The position numbers were made by a program, and so were the translations under genes. Below the pieces are notes generated by a model that had not been told where the DNA came from, made no database searches, and saw only the letters and a list, made by a program, of their open reading frames with translations. A stretch of DNA of 64,000 nt from the NCBI GenBank assembly GCA_030248215.1, contig JASANG010000398.1, forward strand, positions 186,001 through 250,000, given 5' to 3'. Origin of the DNA: Enoplolaimus lenunculus (Eukaryota; Nematoda; Enoplea; Enoplida; Thoracostomopsidae). Each line of letters starts with the position of its first letter. The stretch's first letter is position 1. Below are positions 58,201-64,000 of the stretch, in pieces.

Positions 58201-60612
58201 TTATATTCTACATGTTTTGTATCAACTTTTCTACTAGCGACTCAAACGAGTTGTTGCTATTAATGCCGCGTCAGCAGTACGATGTTTTCTGAGATCAATT
58301 TCATTATCCAAAGATAATAATTTGCAAGACACGCTGCGGTTGCTGACGTTGCTGTTCGACATGGGTACGTATCCGGACGTTTTTGACGAACTTGCTGAAG
58401 GAACAAAACAGGTTCCGATTGAAACGTGGCTGCAAGTGAGTCTTATGCTATAGTCGACGTAGGTTATAATCGAAAACGCTGTTTACTTCTCTTTCATTAT
58501 GTTTTCGTTGCAGTCGTGGCTTATTCATCATCTTTTTGGCACAAAGGTTTCGTTCCATGTGCATGTAGTGTTGAAAGTCTCAGTGGGCTGCCAGGGATGG
58601 GCGGTCTCGGTCTTGGCAAGTTTTACGATTTGGCTGGTCTTGGTCTCGCTTTTTTCAGTCTGGTGGTTTGCAAATCGAAACCAAAGAGTTGGAAAAGCGA
58701 TAAGCAATCATAAAAAATTTTCCTTGGATAAAAGCTTTGACCCGGAAGTGCTTGCATATTTCGCCTGCCAACACAAACAGCGAACGATTGTGGAGCACCG
58801 CTACTTGGTTATACAAACATTTGAGAAACAAAATGACTCTCCGGTTACCCAAAATTCTATTTTTGATAGGAAACCCAAAACACTGATTTTATTGTGACCA
58901 AGCGCAAATAGTTGCATCTTCGCGTTTAAAACGTTTAAGGTATTTTGTAAAAAAATTATGGGTCATCCGCATTTATAACGTCTAGGCTTGTTAAAAAATT
59001 CTCCAGTTTATTTGGTTTGTCCGGGATCAGGAACACTACAGCTTTGAATTATGGATTGTACCGAGTGTATTTTGAGACAGTGGGATTTGTTCCGAGCCTG
59101 TTCGAAGGGTATGGGAACAGTAACCAAGTGAAAAATAATGTAAAAAAATAAACTTTGGTGGCGATTTATTATTAGTCTAATTGTATGAAACGGCAAATCA
59201 TAGCAGATAAAAATATTCAGAGTTTTTATTAAAAATCTTATTTTTATTTTCAATAGCGGTAAAATTTACCAAGACCGAGACCAAAAGTCTCGGTCTCGGT
59301 AGGTTGGGTCTCGGTCTCGGTCACGTTTTTTGACCGATACCACCTATCCGTGTGAGCTGCTGACAGATTAATATTTGTGCAAGAAAATTTACTAGGTTTT
59401 CTTGAATCAGTAACTAACAATGGGTTAGCGTTTAACAAAAGTACACTGGGTTCCATGAAGAATACGAGTTTGTTTAACAGTCAGCTTAGTTGACCAACGC
59501 GTGATTCTTGACGACGAAAAACCGTTACTGGTTAATATAGTTTTATCGGCTATTGCTGGAGAAAACGTATATGTACAGAGTTTTAGGTAATTCCACAGTT
59601 GATGGCACGTATTGACACGCCTCGAAACATGATAAACCGACTGATTGTTCAGCTATTGACTGATGTTGCTCGCGAACATCCGCAGGTGAGTATTCCGTGA
59701 GCCTGAACAGTACAAATCCTATCACTGATGATTGTGATTTCTAAGGCACCAAAATTTTACGTGTAAAATCTGTGTAAGTTTGTCAACTTCTTGGTGAAAC
59801 ATCCTGACATGGTGAATTGAAATCTTCAGGTTTTGCGCACAATCTTTAGCTCACTCTACCTTAGCGATAATATCCAAGAATTTTGAAATTTTTTTATTAA
59901 AATCATGTATATTTGGATTTTGATGATAGCAGATATCTTCAACTAACCGCTATTGCTATTTAAATTGCATAGTGCCTTGGAATGTATGCTTGTATTCAAC
60001 TTTTTGCAAGAGCAGGCTGGCATCATATGAAGCGTTTTAAGATTAATCTGAATTAGTTTCATAATACATACCTTTCGCTGAAAAATAGAGCTTCGAGCTA
60101 ACGAACGTAATTTATATTTCAGGCACTCGTGTATCCGTTAACAGTTGCTTCAAAGTCTCCACAGCAAACACGGCAGCAGTCTGCTAAAGCAATCTTGAAA
60201 GTAATCAGCGACAAAAATGCTCAGTTGGTTCTTCAAGCAAAACTGGTAATTTGTAGTATTTTAATTACACTTTGTGACTTAACATAATTTTCACGTAACG
60301 GATATCCACTCAAACCAAATTACAAATGCTATTCCACAAGCGCGGTACTAGAAAGTAGAAAGACCGACTGATGAGTATTACCAATGGTGTTTTTCTTTGT
60401 ACAGCATAACAAACAGTATATTTTTGCAGATAAGCGAAGAGCTCATCCGCGTTGCAATTTTGTGGCACGAATTATGGCATGAAGGTCTCGAAGAAGCTTC
60501 CAGACAGTATTTTGCCGAACGTAACGTGCAAGGAATGTTTGCAACACTCGAGCCATTGCATTTGATGATAGAACAAGTGCCACAAACAATGAATGAGATT
60601 CATTTTAATCAG
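25784..60612 (+). CDS. mTOR: Target of rapamycin (TOR) serine/threonine kinase, 43 exons, 3' end beyond window
   Basis: This is the central nutrient- and growth-sensing PIKK-family kinase, the catalytic subunit of TORC1 and TORC2. In C. elegans the orthologue is let-363. I place 43 exons totalling about 6.3 kb (about 2,100 codons) that follow human mTOR collinearly from residue 1 to about 2,070: N-terminal HEAT horn, bridge/M-HEAT, FAT, and the first two thirds of FRB. Every donor is GT and every acceptor AG, and phases agree from exon to exon except around exons 2-3 and 8-9. An in-frame stop 24 bases upstream and a CAAAATGCC context support the start. Exons are 60-270 bases except one of 549. 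The catalytic and FATC exons were not found before 64,000, so the last intron exceeds 3.3 kb. Exon coordinates are in the block entries below. Confidence 0.97.
28681..29482 (+). pseudogene. Decayed 3' end of a non-LTR retrotransposon ORF (RNase H plus C-terminal Cys/His region)
   Basis: One reading frame runs through the block, broken by three stops (28727, 29192, 29249). It reads as an RNase HI domain: GAGIFSE, then [14 protein letters not shown] (acidic catalytic residue), [13 protein letters not shown] (the usual catalytic Asp of the SDS motif is Val here), and [20 protein letters not shown] (usually WVPGHxGxxGNExADELA). This is followed by [17 protein letters not shown], the terminal Cys/His region typical of Jockey- and I-type LINE ORFs. 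The reverse transcriptase is absent, as expected for 5'-truncated copies. It sits in the TOR intron between exons 3 and 4, in sense orientation. Confidence 0.8.
30246..30488. mobile_element. GAGACC-ended inverted-repeat element, copy 2
   Basis: The ends are CCAGGGATGGTAGTCTTGG and CGAGGCCGCCCATCCCTG. GGTCTCGG/CCGAGACC words crowd both halves. At 243 bp it is the shortest copy, located in the TOR intron after exon 4. Confidence 0.65.
33393..33753. mobile_element. CAGGGTGCGACCGG-ended inverted-repeat element, copy 1
   Basis: The left end is CAGGATGCGTCCGGATATTC, and the right end AATATCCGGTCGCACCCTGC is its inverse. The interior is AT-rich and non-coding (TTTACGGTTGTGG, AATCGGATTCCGGTATCC). 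It occupies half of the intron between TOR exons 7 and 8. Confidence 0.6.
34781..38964 (+). CDS. mTOR: TOR exons 9-14: central HEAT region
   Basis: Exons are 34781-34842, 36324-36503, 36821-36949, 37175-37442, 38049-38229 and 38759-38964. Landmarks are [82 protein letters not shown] and [18 protein letters not shown]. Exon 12 carries a proline-rich insert ([16 protein letters not shown]) where the human protein has a serine/leucine-rich stretch. About 17 residues equivalent to human VCQWVLKCRNSKNSLIQ are not accounted for before exon 9. That exon may start a few codons upstream, or a micro-exon may lie between 34230 and 34770. The acceptor of exon 10 lies in a 150-bp tandem duplication. Confidence 0.9.
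35044..35086. other. GC-rich hairpin in a TOR intron
   Basis: The arms CCATGGGACCC and GGGTCCCATGG pair perfectly across TACGCGAATGC. Flanking CCCGC/GTGGG extend the pairing imperfectly. It stands out from AT-rich surroundings between TOR exons 9 and 10. Confidence 0.6.
35165..35500. repeat. Two adjacent degenerate tandem repeats
   Basis: The first block (about 35175-35310) has four units built on CACGCCTTCCATGT plus AAATTGGTAAA. The second (about 35390-35490) has three units built on TCTCGTTCAGTGTGTAATAAA(C/G)TGA plus CGAGATT. Both are non-coding and lie in the intron between TOR exons 9 and 10. Confidence 0.65.
36041..36340 (+). repeat. 150-bp tandem duplication spanning the acceptor of TOR exon 10
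   Basis: Copies lie at 36041-36190 and 36191-36340, both beginning CTTTCACTCTTTTACAGAATTCGACTAC. Both end in GTTTTAAGATACxTGAAAGATGCC, that is, the 3' splice site plus the first 17 bases of exon 10. Only the second copy continues into the exon. Differences are scattered, so the event is not brand new. Confidence 0.9.
39218..44916 (+). CDS. mTOR: TOR exons 15-22: C-terminal part of the central HEAT solenoid
   Basis: Exons are 39218-39340, 40574-40657, 41465-41557, 41963-42097, 42767-42911, 43306-43544, 44503-44589 and 44737-44916. Landmarks are [128 protein letters not shown] and [17 protein letters not shown]. Phases join throughout; for example, exon 19 ends one base into a codon completed by exon 20. 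All eight exons are among the most conserved stretches of the protein. A repeat longer than 800 bp fills the intron between exons 15 and 16. Confidence 0.95.
39661..40520. repeat. Long dispersed repeat with internal tandem units, copy 1
   Basis: It opens with GTGTTTTATGTTTTGTACTCGG and GAAAGGTGGATGTCCG, then TTTTGATAAACTTTTTTGTTTG. Three to four degenerate units of about 165 bases follow, each with GTTTTTGG(T)TGCGA, AATAGTTAGCTAATAACTAATTTGCAT and a TTAGGxTTACAAGCAAT phrase. It closes with CTTCGCTCAAT. It fills most of the intron between TOR exons 15 and 16. A second copy lies after exon 43. Confidence 0.75.
44340..44395. repeat. 28-bp direct tandem duplication
   Basis: Two identical 28-base units, each AAAATAACTCACACCAGG plus ATATTTGCCC, stand head to tail in the intron before TOR exon 21. 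Exact identity implies a recent event. Confidence 0.9.
45010..45272. mobile_element. GAGACC-ended element, partial copy 3
   Basis: From GTTCATCACCGAAAAAA onward it parallels 9053-9290 (TTTTCGTAGTTTCTTGTG, TATCTGCTC, TGCGTAGCTATAA, TTTCATAATTTCACAGA, TCATACATTTGCT, GGTTCCAAACC). The left terminus is worn. It lies in the intron before TOR exon 23. Confidence 0.55.
45729..46075 (-). repeat. CCGGAG-rich dispersed element, copy 4 (inverted)
   Basis: The plus strand opens AGGGTACAACCGGAGGTAGG and closes CACCTCCGGTTGCACTCT. Landmarks match copy 3 in the same orientation. The proline-rich minus-strand frame at 45613-45813 comes from CCGGAG repeats. Confidence 0.65.
47024..47501. mobile_element. Inverted-repeat element with about 67-bp arms containing a tRNA-like B box
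   Basis: The left arm 47024-47090 (CTTTGGTACAAACATTTAAA ... GGGTTTCTAGTTTGATCATC) is the inverse of the right arm 47435-47501, with roughly 15 differences. Each arm holds CGGTTCGAAT(C/A)ACG, which resembles the T arm/B box of a tRNA gene. The interior is AT-rich and non-coding. It sits in the 3.3-kb intron before TOR exon 23. Confidence 0.75.
48225..52551 (+). CDS. mTOR: TOR exons 23-30: end of M-HEAT and start of FAT
   Basis: Exons are 48225-48337, 48842-49001, 49176-49304, 49633-49773, 50076-50218, 51242-51335, 51547-51755 and 52470-52551. Landmarks are [103 protein letters not shown] and [19 protein letters not shown]. The 3.3-kb intron before exon 23 is the longest between located exons and is packed with repeats: part of a GAGACC element, an inverted CCGGAG element and an inverted-repeat element with tRNA-like arms. 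Confidence 0.95.
52176..52390. mobile_element. CAGGGTGCGACC-ended inverted-repeat element, copy 2
   Basis: The left end is CAGCAGGGTGCGACCACAT, and the right end is ACCACATTTCCGGTCACACTC followed by TGCT. Repeated CCGGATA/ACCGGAACCGGAT words fill the left half. It lies upstream of TOR exon 30. A small fragment of the same family is at 46842-46885. Confidence 0.6.
52736..56962 (+). CDS. mTOR: TOR exons 31-39: FAT domain
   Basis: Exons are 52736-52872, 53230-53333, 53713-53875, 54020-54158, 54476-54601, 54746-54877, 55325-55428, 55800-55920 and 56414-56962. Landmarks are [96 protein letters not shown] and [18 protein letters not shown]. Exon 39 (183 codons) is exceptional. After about 20 conserved residues it encodes a Pro/Ala/Gln-rich low-complexity linker ([20 protein letters not shown]..., QQQQQ near the end). 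It replaces the Thr/Ala/Ser-rich insert that human mTOR has at the same place. Confidence 0.95.
53018..53135. repeat. AGATCTCG palindromic repeat unit
   Basis: The words AGATCTCGTCGAGCTTAGTTCAA and TTGAACTCAGCGCGTCGAGATCT face each other across six bases. They are followed by GTGAAATAATCCGCTTTTCATTAAATTCCTAGGG. Related single arms recur at 61800-61880, 62620-62705, 63055-63150 and 63880-63965. This is the only place in the window where two arms meet head to head. Confidence 0.7.
55274..55327 (+). repeat. 27-bp tandem duplication creating two acceptors before TOR exon 37
   Basis: Units 55274-55300 and 55301-55327 both contain ATAGAATATATACTTTTCAG. The second AG (55324) gives the exon that matches mTOR. 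The first AG (55297) lies 27 bases upstream and would add nine in-frame, stop-free codons. Confidence 0.9.
57165..57885. repeat. C/G-run elements around GAAAATTTT
   Basis: Two GC-rich islands (57165-57335 and 57805-57885) in the intron before TOR exon 40 share CCCCC(C)GG, GGCGAAAATTTT / GGCGGAAATTTTCAAGC and GCCCCC phrases with short facing inversions such as CAGCAAA...TTTGCTG. They resemble the pieces at 11344-11400 and the tandem units at 11690-11905. Open frames on both strands are by-products of the low complexity. Confidence 0.45.
58238..60612 (+). CDS. mTOR: TOR exons 40-43: end of FAT and N-terminal two thirds of the FRB domain
   Basis: Exons are 58238-58435, 59587-59685, 60123-60245 and 60430-60612. 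Landmarks are [59 protein letters not shown] and the FRB helices [20 protein letters not shown] and [20 protein letters not shown]. The serine matching human S2035 (LEEASRQYF), where mutations confer rapamycin resistance, is unchanged, and so is the L2031 equivalent. The partner residues around human W2101 and F2108 lie in the next, unseen exon. The exon closes at HFNQ, one residue before human AYGRDL. Confidence 0.97.
58591..59350. mobile_element. GAGACC-ended inverted-repeat element, copy 4 (760 bp)
   Basis: It starts CCAGGGATGGGCGGTCTCGG and ends CCGAGACC... TTTTTTGACCGATACCACC TATCCG. The 132-codon frame at 58499-58897 begins upstream of it and shows no recognisable domain. It is the longest copy here and may be closer to the parent element. 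It lies between TOR exons 40 and 41. Confidence 0.65.
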
Positions 60613-60724
60613 GTAATCAGCATACTTAGAAAATTGTTTGCGTTTATTTTTCTGTGTAATATGTCTTTTTTGCTACGCAATAACACCAGTCGAACGAATG
60701 GGAAACAGTTTTGCTTTGGAATTT

Positions 60725-61475
60725 CGGATTACAAAGCTCGGAGTTTCGCGAAGCGTTTTATGTTTTGTACTTGGGGGTCGAAAGGTGGGTGTCCGTCCGT
60801 CCGCCTGTCCGTCCGAAAAGAATCTCAGGAACGGCTGAACCGATTTTGATAAACTTTTTTGTTTGAAAGCCGATTATCCTGTGGTGTTAACCTCGCATTG
60901 GGGTTTTAGTTAGCTAATAGATAATTTGCATATTAGCATAGTTTGTAAGCCTAAATTACGACTTTTTACAATATTTCACTAATTATTACGGTTAAAAGCA
61001 ATATAATTTCAGCCCTAAAGGGTTCTTAGGTGCGAGGAATTTGAATAAATAGTTTTCAAACATCCAAAACCGATAATTGAATAGTTAGCTAATAGCTAAT
61101 TTGTATATTAGCTTAATTGACAAGACAAAACTAGGAGTTTTTAAATTATTTCAATAATTATTAGGATTTACTGAAGGTTTTTGGGTGCGAGGAATCTGAA
61201 TAAAATGTTTACAAACCTCCAAAACCGATAATGGAATTGTTAGCTAATAGCTAATTTGCATATTAGCTTAATTGACAAGACAAAATTAGGACTTTTGAAA
61301 TTATTCCAAAATTGATTAGGGTGGCTGAAGGGTTTTTGGGTGCGCGGAATCTGAGGAAATTGCTTACAAACCTCCGAAACCGATAAATTAATAGTTAGCT
61401 AATAACTAATTTGCATATTACCTTAATTGCTTACGTGTGTTCGAGCTTCGCTCAATAAATGTAGTCCCACTACGA
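60725..61475. repeat. Long dispersed repeat with internal tandem units, copy 2
   Basis: It begins near GCGAAGCGTTTTATGTTTTG and GGTGGGTGTCCGTCCGTCCG, then GATTTTGATAAACTTTTTTG. Three or four units of about 154 bases follow (TTTTGGGTGCGAGGAATCTG, CCGATAATxGAATAGTTAGC, TAATTTGCATATTAGCTTAA), and it closes CTTCGCTCAATAAATG. It lies directly after TOR exon 43 and matches 39661-40520. Confidence 0.75.
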
Positions 61476-61697
61476 CTGGTAACACAATCGATCTCAAAAA
61501 CAGGACAACTTCAATTAAACGAAAACGTTTTAACAAACACGTGGGATTTCTTAGCGGGGAATCTGACGTTGGCAGAGCCATTAGATCATTATCGAGTGAC
61601 TCCTAAGCAGCTGGAAAAGCAGGCATACTGTCAACATTTGCAGAACGGACAAGCATGTCTGACATGTTTTCACCATACCTTCTTTTCACTTTTATGA

Positions 61698-63180
61698 TTT
61701 TATGACCAACAGTTCAAAAGTTGTAGCCCTTGAAATTATAGTGAAGATATACAGATTTGAAGAGAAACTATCGTTCACATGTAACTTTTGAACAAAATAC
61801 CGCTGAAGCTGAACTCAGTACGTTAAGATGTACAAAATAAGCTTATGGTGTCTAGATTCCGGGCGAAGGAACGGAATCAGGATCCACCTACGATTTCAGT
61901 GACTGAATTCAACGATATTTCTTTTATGGCTGCATAGTAACAGTTGAAACGTCATGGCCCTTGAAATTATAGTGCAAACGCAGTGGCGTGCCGAGAAATT
62001 TGGGTTGGGGGGCTGCATCCTTCCAGGCTCAAATTAAAACGTTTCTTTATTCATGAAATGCGGGATCTAAATCACAAAACTGGGACCCCCGGTCTAGCAT
62101 TTATGTAACACTATGAAGCTTTGCACAATTTTTATTATCTTTGTTTTGAGCTGATTAGGATGGGGAATTTGACTATGATGTTTTCCTTCGAACAGCACCG
62201 CAAACAAAGTTTTTCAAAATAATTAACAATTGAAAAATTCGATTTCTAAGGTCGCAGTTTGATTACATCTCGTTAACCATATGTCTGCTTGTGGAATATA
62301 TAACTAACACCATTGGACTCAGCTCCGCAAGCGACATCGAGTGACATATAATTTGTTAAACTTTTTGACAAAAACATTTTGTGGGTTCCAAGGGAGGGCA
62401 ACCTTTGAACCTTAAAAAATTGATTTTTCAAAAATTAAAATTTGCACGTGGAATGATCGGGGCACCTCATGAGAAGCTCAAAAATGCAAAAAATTTCAAA
62501 ATCAAACCATTTTTGAGCTAACGCGGGCTGAGAGAGGTAACGAAAATGACCCAAAATTTCTGAAGGGAAAAATTGTGGCGGCGAAATTACCATAACTTTG
62601 GAACCGGGGTCTCTGCAGCCTTAAAAATGGTACCGCTGAACTCAGCGCGTCAAAATCTATGAAATAAACCTGTTTTTCATTAAATTCTTAGGCGGGTCCA
62701 TATACCGTAGTCCACCAAAATAGTAAGGTAAGGGGACCGTGCCGTTTTTTATCACAAAAAACTTCGGACAGAAAAATTTACAAAAAAATTTCTGAAAGAA
62801 AAAATTGTGTGATAGGAAACCTTACCATTTTGTCACAAAAAATTTCTGATGATGGGGGCGTCTCTGGATCAGTTAGTGGCGCGGCCGAAGTCCCGCAACC
62901 AGCCCTCCTCTCGGTACACCCCTGCAAATACGCGCCCCCGCTCAAATTTGTACATGGAACAGACATGCTAGAATTTATATTTCCCAAACATTTGATAGAT
63001 GTTTGTCTTCAATCTTTTTAGGACTAAACTTTCGAGCCTGTAGTCATGCCACCATATAAAAGTGGAACCGGTGAACTTAGCTCGTTGAGATCTACACAAT
63101 AGCTTACTTTTCATTTAATTTTAAGGGGTCGAGATTCCGTACCTTCATCCAAAAATATCTGCTCGCCTCTCTTCGAAACT
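61698..63180. other. Non-coding stretch with nested short repeats
   Basis: No gene is recognised. The phrase CCCTTGAAATTATAGTG occurs twice (about 61728 and 61960), and its neighbour GTTCAAAAGTTGT recurs at the window's end. TGAACTCAG...CGTCAAAATCT-type arms and CACAAAAAATTT(C)TG words recur within it. The short frames at 62778-63021 are open on both strands and match nothing I know. Confidence 0.45.
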
Positions 63181-63183
63181 TTG

Positions 63184-63331
63184 ACCCATGTGAAGATCAG
63201 GGGCGGAGAGTTTAGCTTTAGACTAATTTTTTGCCTGGCTTAGGCTTAGACTTAGGAATATGCTCCTTCTTACGCTTAGGTTTAGGCTTAGGAATATGCG
63301 TATAATACTGTTTCGCCTCTGTTCTTTGGCC
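63184..63331. mobile_element. TTAGGC-bearing inverted-repeat element, copy 9
   Basis: The left end is ACCCATGTGAAGATCAGGGG, followed by GCTTTAGACTAATTTTTTGC and two short TTAGGC/TTAGAC blocks separated by GGAATATGCTCC. The right end is CGCCTCTGTTCTTTGGCC. A worn fragment of the family follows at 63800-63862. Both lie downstream of the last TOR exon seen. Confidence 0.7.
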
Positions 63332-63553
63332 GAAACTTTTCATAGAAAGTTCCCCTGTCCCATTGCCAAAATTTTGGCTACACCAACGCCCGACTATACA
63401 TAATTCTACACACGTACATCATCTGTTTTTGCTTTTGCTCTAATTCGCGTACGCAATAAGATACGCGTATATGTGTTGTTGTTTTGTTGTGTATACATAC
63501 GTATTATTGTGCACATTAAGGCTTATGTACTGTTTTGTATAGCGGCGTTGTGT

Positions 63554-63625
63554 GGGCCTGTGGCGCAACGGTAGCGCGTCTGACTCCAGATCAGAAGGTT
63601 GCGTGTTCAAATCACGTCGGGCTCA
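63554..63625 (+). tRNA. tRNA-Trp (anticodon CCA)
   Basis: A 72-base cloverleaf. The acceptor stem GGGCCTG/CGGGCTC has two G-U-type pairs. The D arm is GCGC-AACGGTA-GCGC. The anticodon arm is TCTGA-CTCCAGA-TCAGA, with CCA at the anticodon. The variable loop is AGGTT. The T arm is GCGTG-TTCAAAT-CACGT (one G-T pair), and the discriminator is A. Stems are otherwise fully paired, there is no intron, and CCA is not encoded, as expected for a eukaryotic gene. The TOR gene continues past the window, so this tRNA probably lies inside a TOR intron, on the same strand. A run of four T's follows within a few bases (CAGGTTTTTGC), suitable for Pol III termination. Confidence 0.93.
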
Positions 63626-64000
63626 GGTTTTTGCAGTAACATTTAAGTTTCATGTAGATTTTTGCTGTACGCCATGATCAGGAAAACTGCTCATTTCATA
63701 GATCTTCAACAGTTGAGTACAACGGTATTATTTCTGGGCTATAGAGCTTGTTGTTCAACGCAGTAAACTTTATTGGACAATAACTTAGGCCAATGATACT
63801 TTGAGGGGTGTTACAATAATGTAAGCATATCCCTAAGCTTAAACCTCAGTGTAAGGATAAGCCTACTAAACAGACGGAGGTACGGAATCTACACCTTTAG
63901 GGATCAAATAAAAGGTGGTCGATCATATAGATCTCGGCGAGTTGAGTTCAGTGGTTCCACAGTTATGGTTGCATGACGAAAAGTTCAAAAGTTGTGGCCA

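Noticed and set aside
58499-58897. 132-codon frame between TOR exons 40 and 41
   Set aside because: It overlaps the start of a GAGACC inverted-repeat element and has no similarity to TOR or other families.

Overview
This is a gene-poor, AT-rich animal nuclear window. Protein genes are split by many GT-AG introns, there is no bacterial-style gene packing, and several families of short inverted-repeat DNA elements recur. The hexamer TTAGGC (GCCTAA on the other strand), which is the nematode telomere unit, occurs in about ten places. That and the intron-dense TOR gene suggest a nematode, perhaps an intron-rich early-branching (enoplean) lineage. The taxonomic call is an inference.

Layout: positions 1-16,432 hold no gene I can support, only repeats (TTAGGC-bearing inverted-repeat elements, a CCGGAG-rich element, a GAGACC-ended element, a MITE with perfect 22-bp ends, tandem repeats). 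Positions 16,433-22,009 (+) carry a five-exon gene for a 200-residue HD-domain mixed-valent diiron oxygenase of the PhnZ/TmpB type, with every metal- and substrate-binding residue I know for that family in place. Positions 22,010-25,783 are intergenic, with a tRNA-derived SINE and other repeats. Positions 25,784-60,612 (+) carry 43 recognisable exons of the target-of-rapamycin kinase gene (mTOR/TOR, let-363 in C. elegans). They run from the start codon through the HEAT solenoids and FAT domain into the first two thirds of the FRB domain. The rest of FRB, the kinase domain and FATC are not in the window, so the gene must continue beyond 64,000. The last intron, at least 3.4 kb, holds a long repeat, a cluster of short repeats, a tRNA-Trp(CCA) gene and more TTAGGC elements.

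The two protein genes lie on the same strand but have no evident functional link: one is predicted to act in organophosphonate (C-P bond) catabolism, the other is the core nutrient-sensing kinase. A decayed 3' end of a non-LTR retrotransposon (RNase H plus terminal zinc-knuckle-like region) sits in an early TOR intron. Exon boundaries come from my own reading of conservation plus GT/AG signals and reading phase. Two short stretches of TOR (about 25 and 17 residues) could not be placed.
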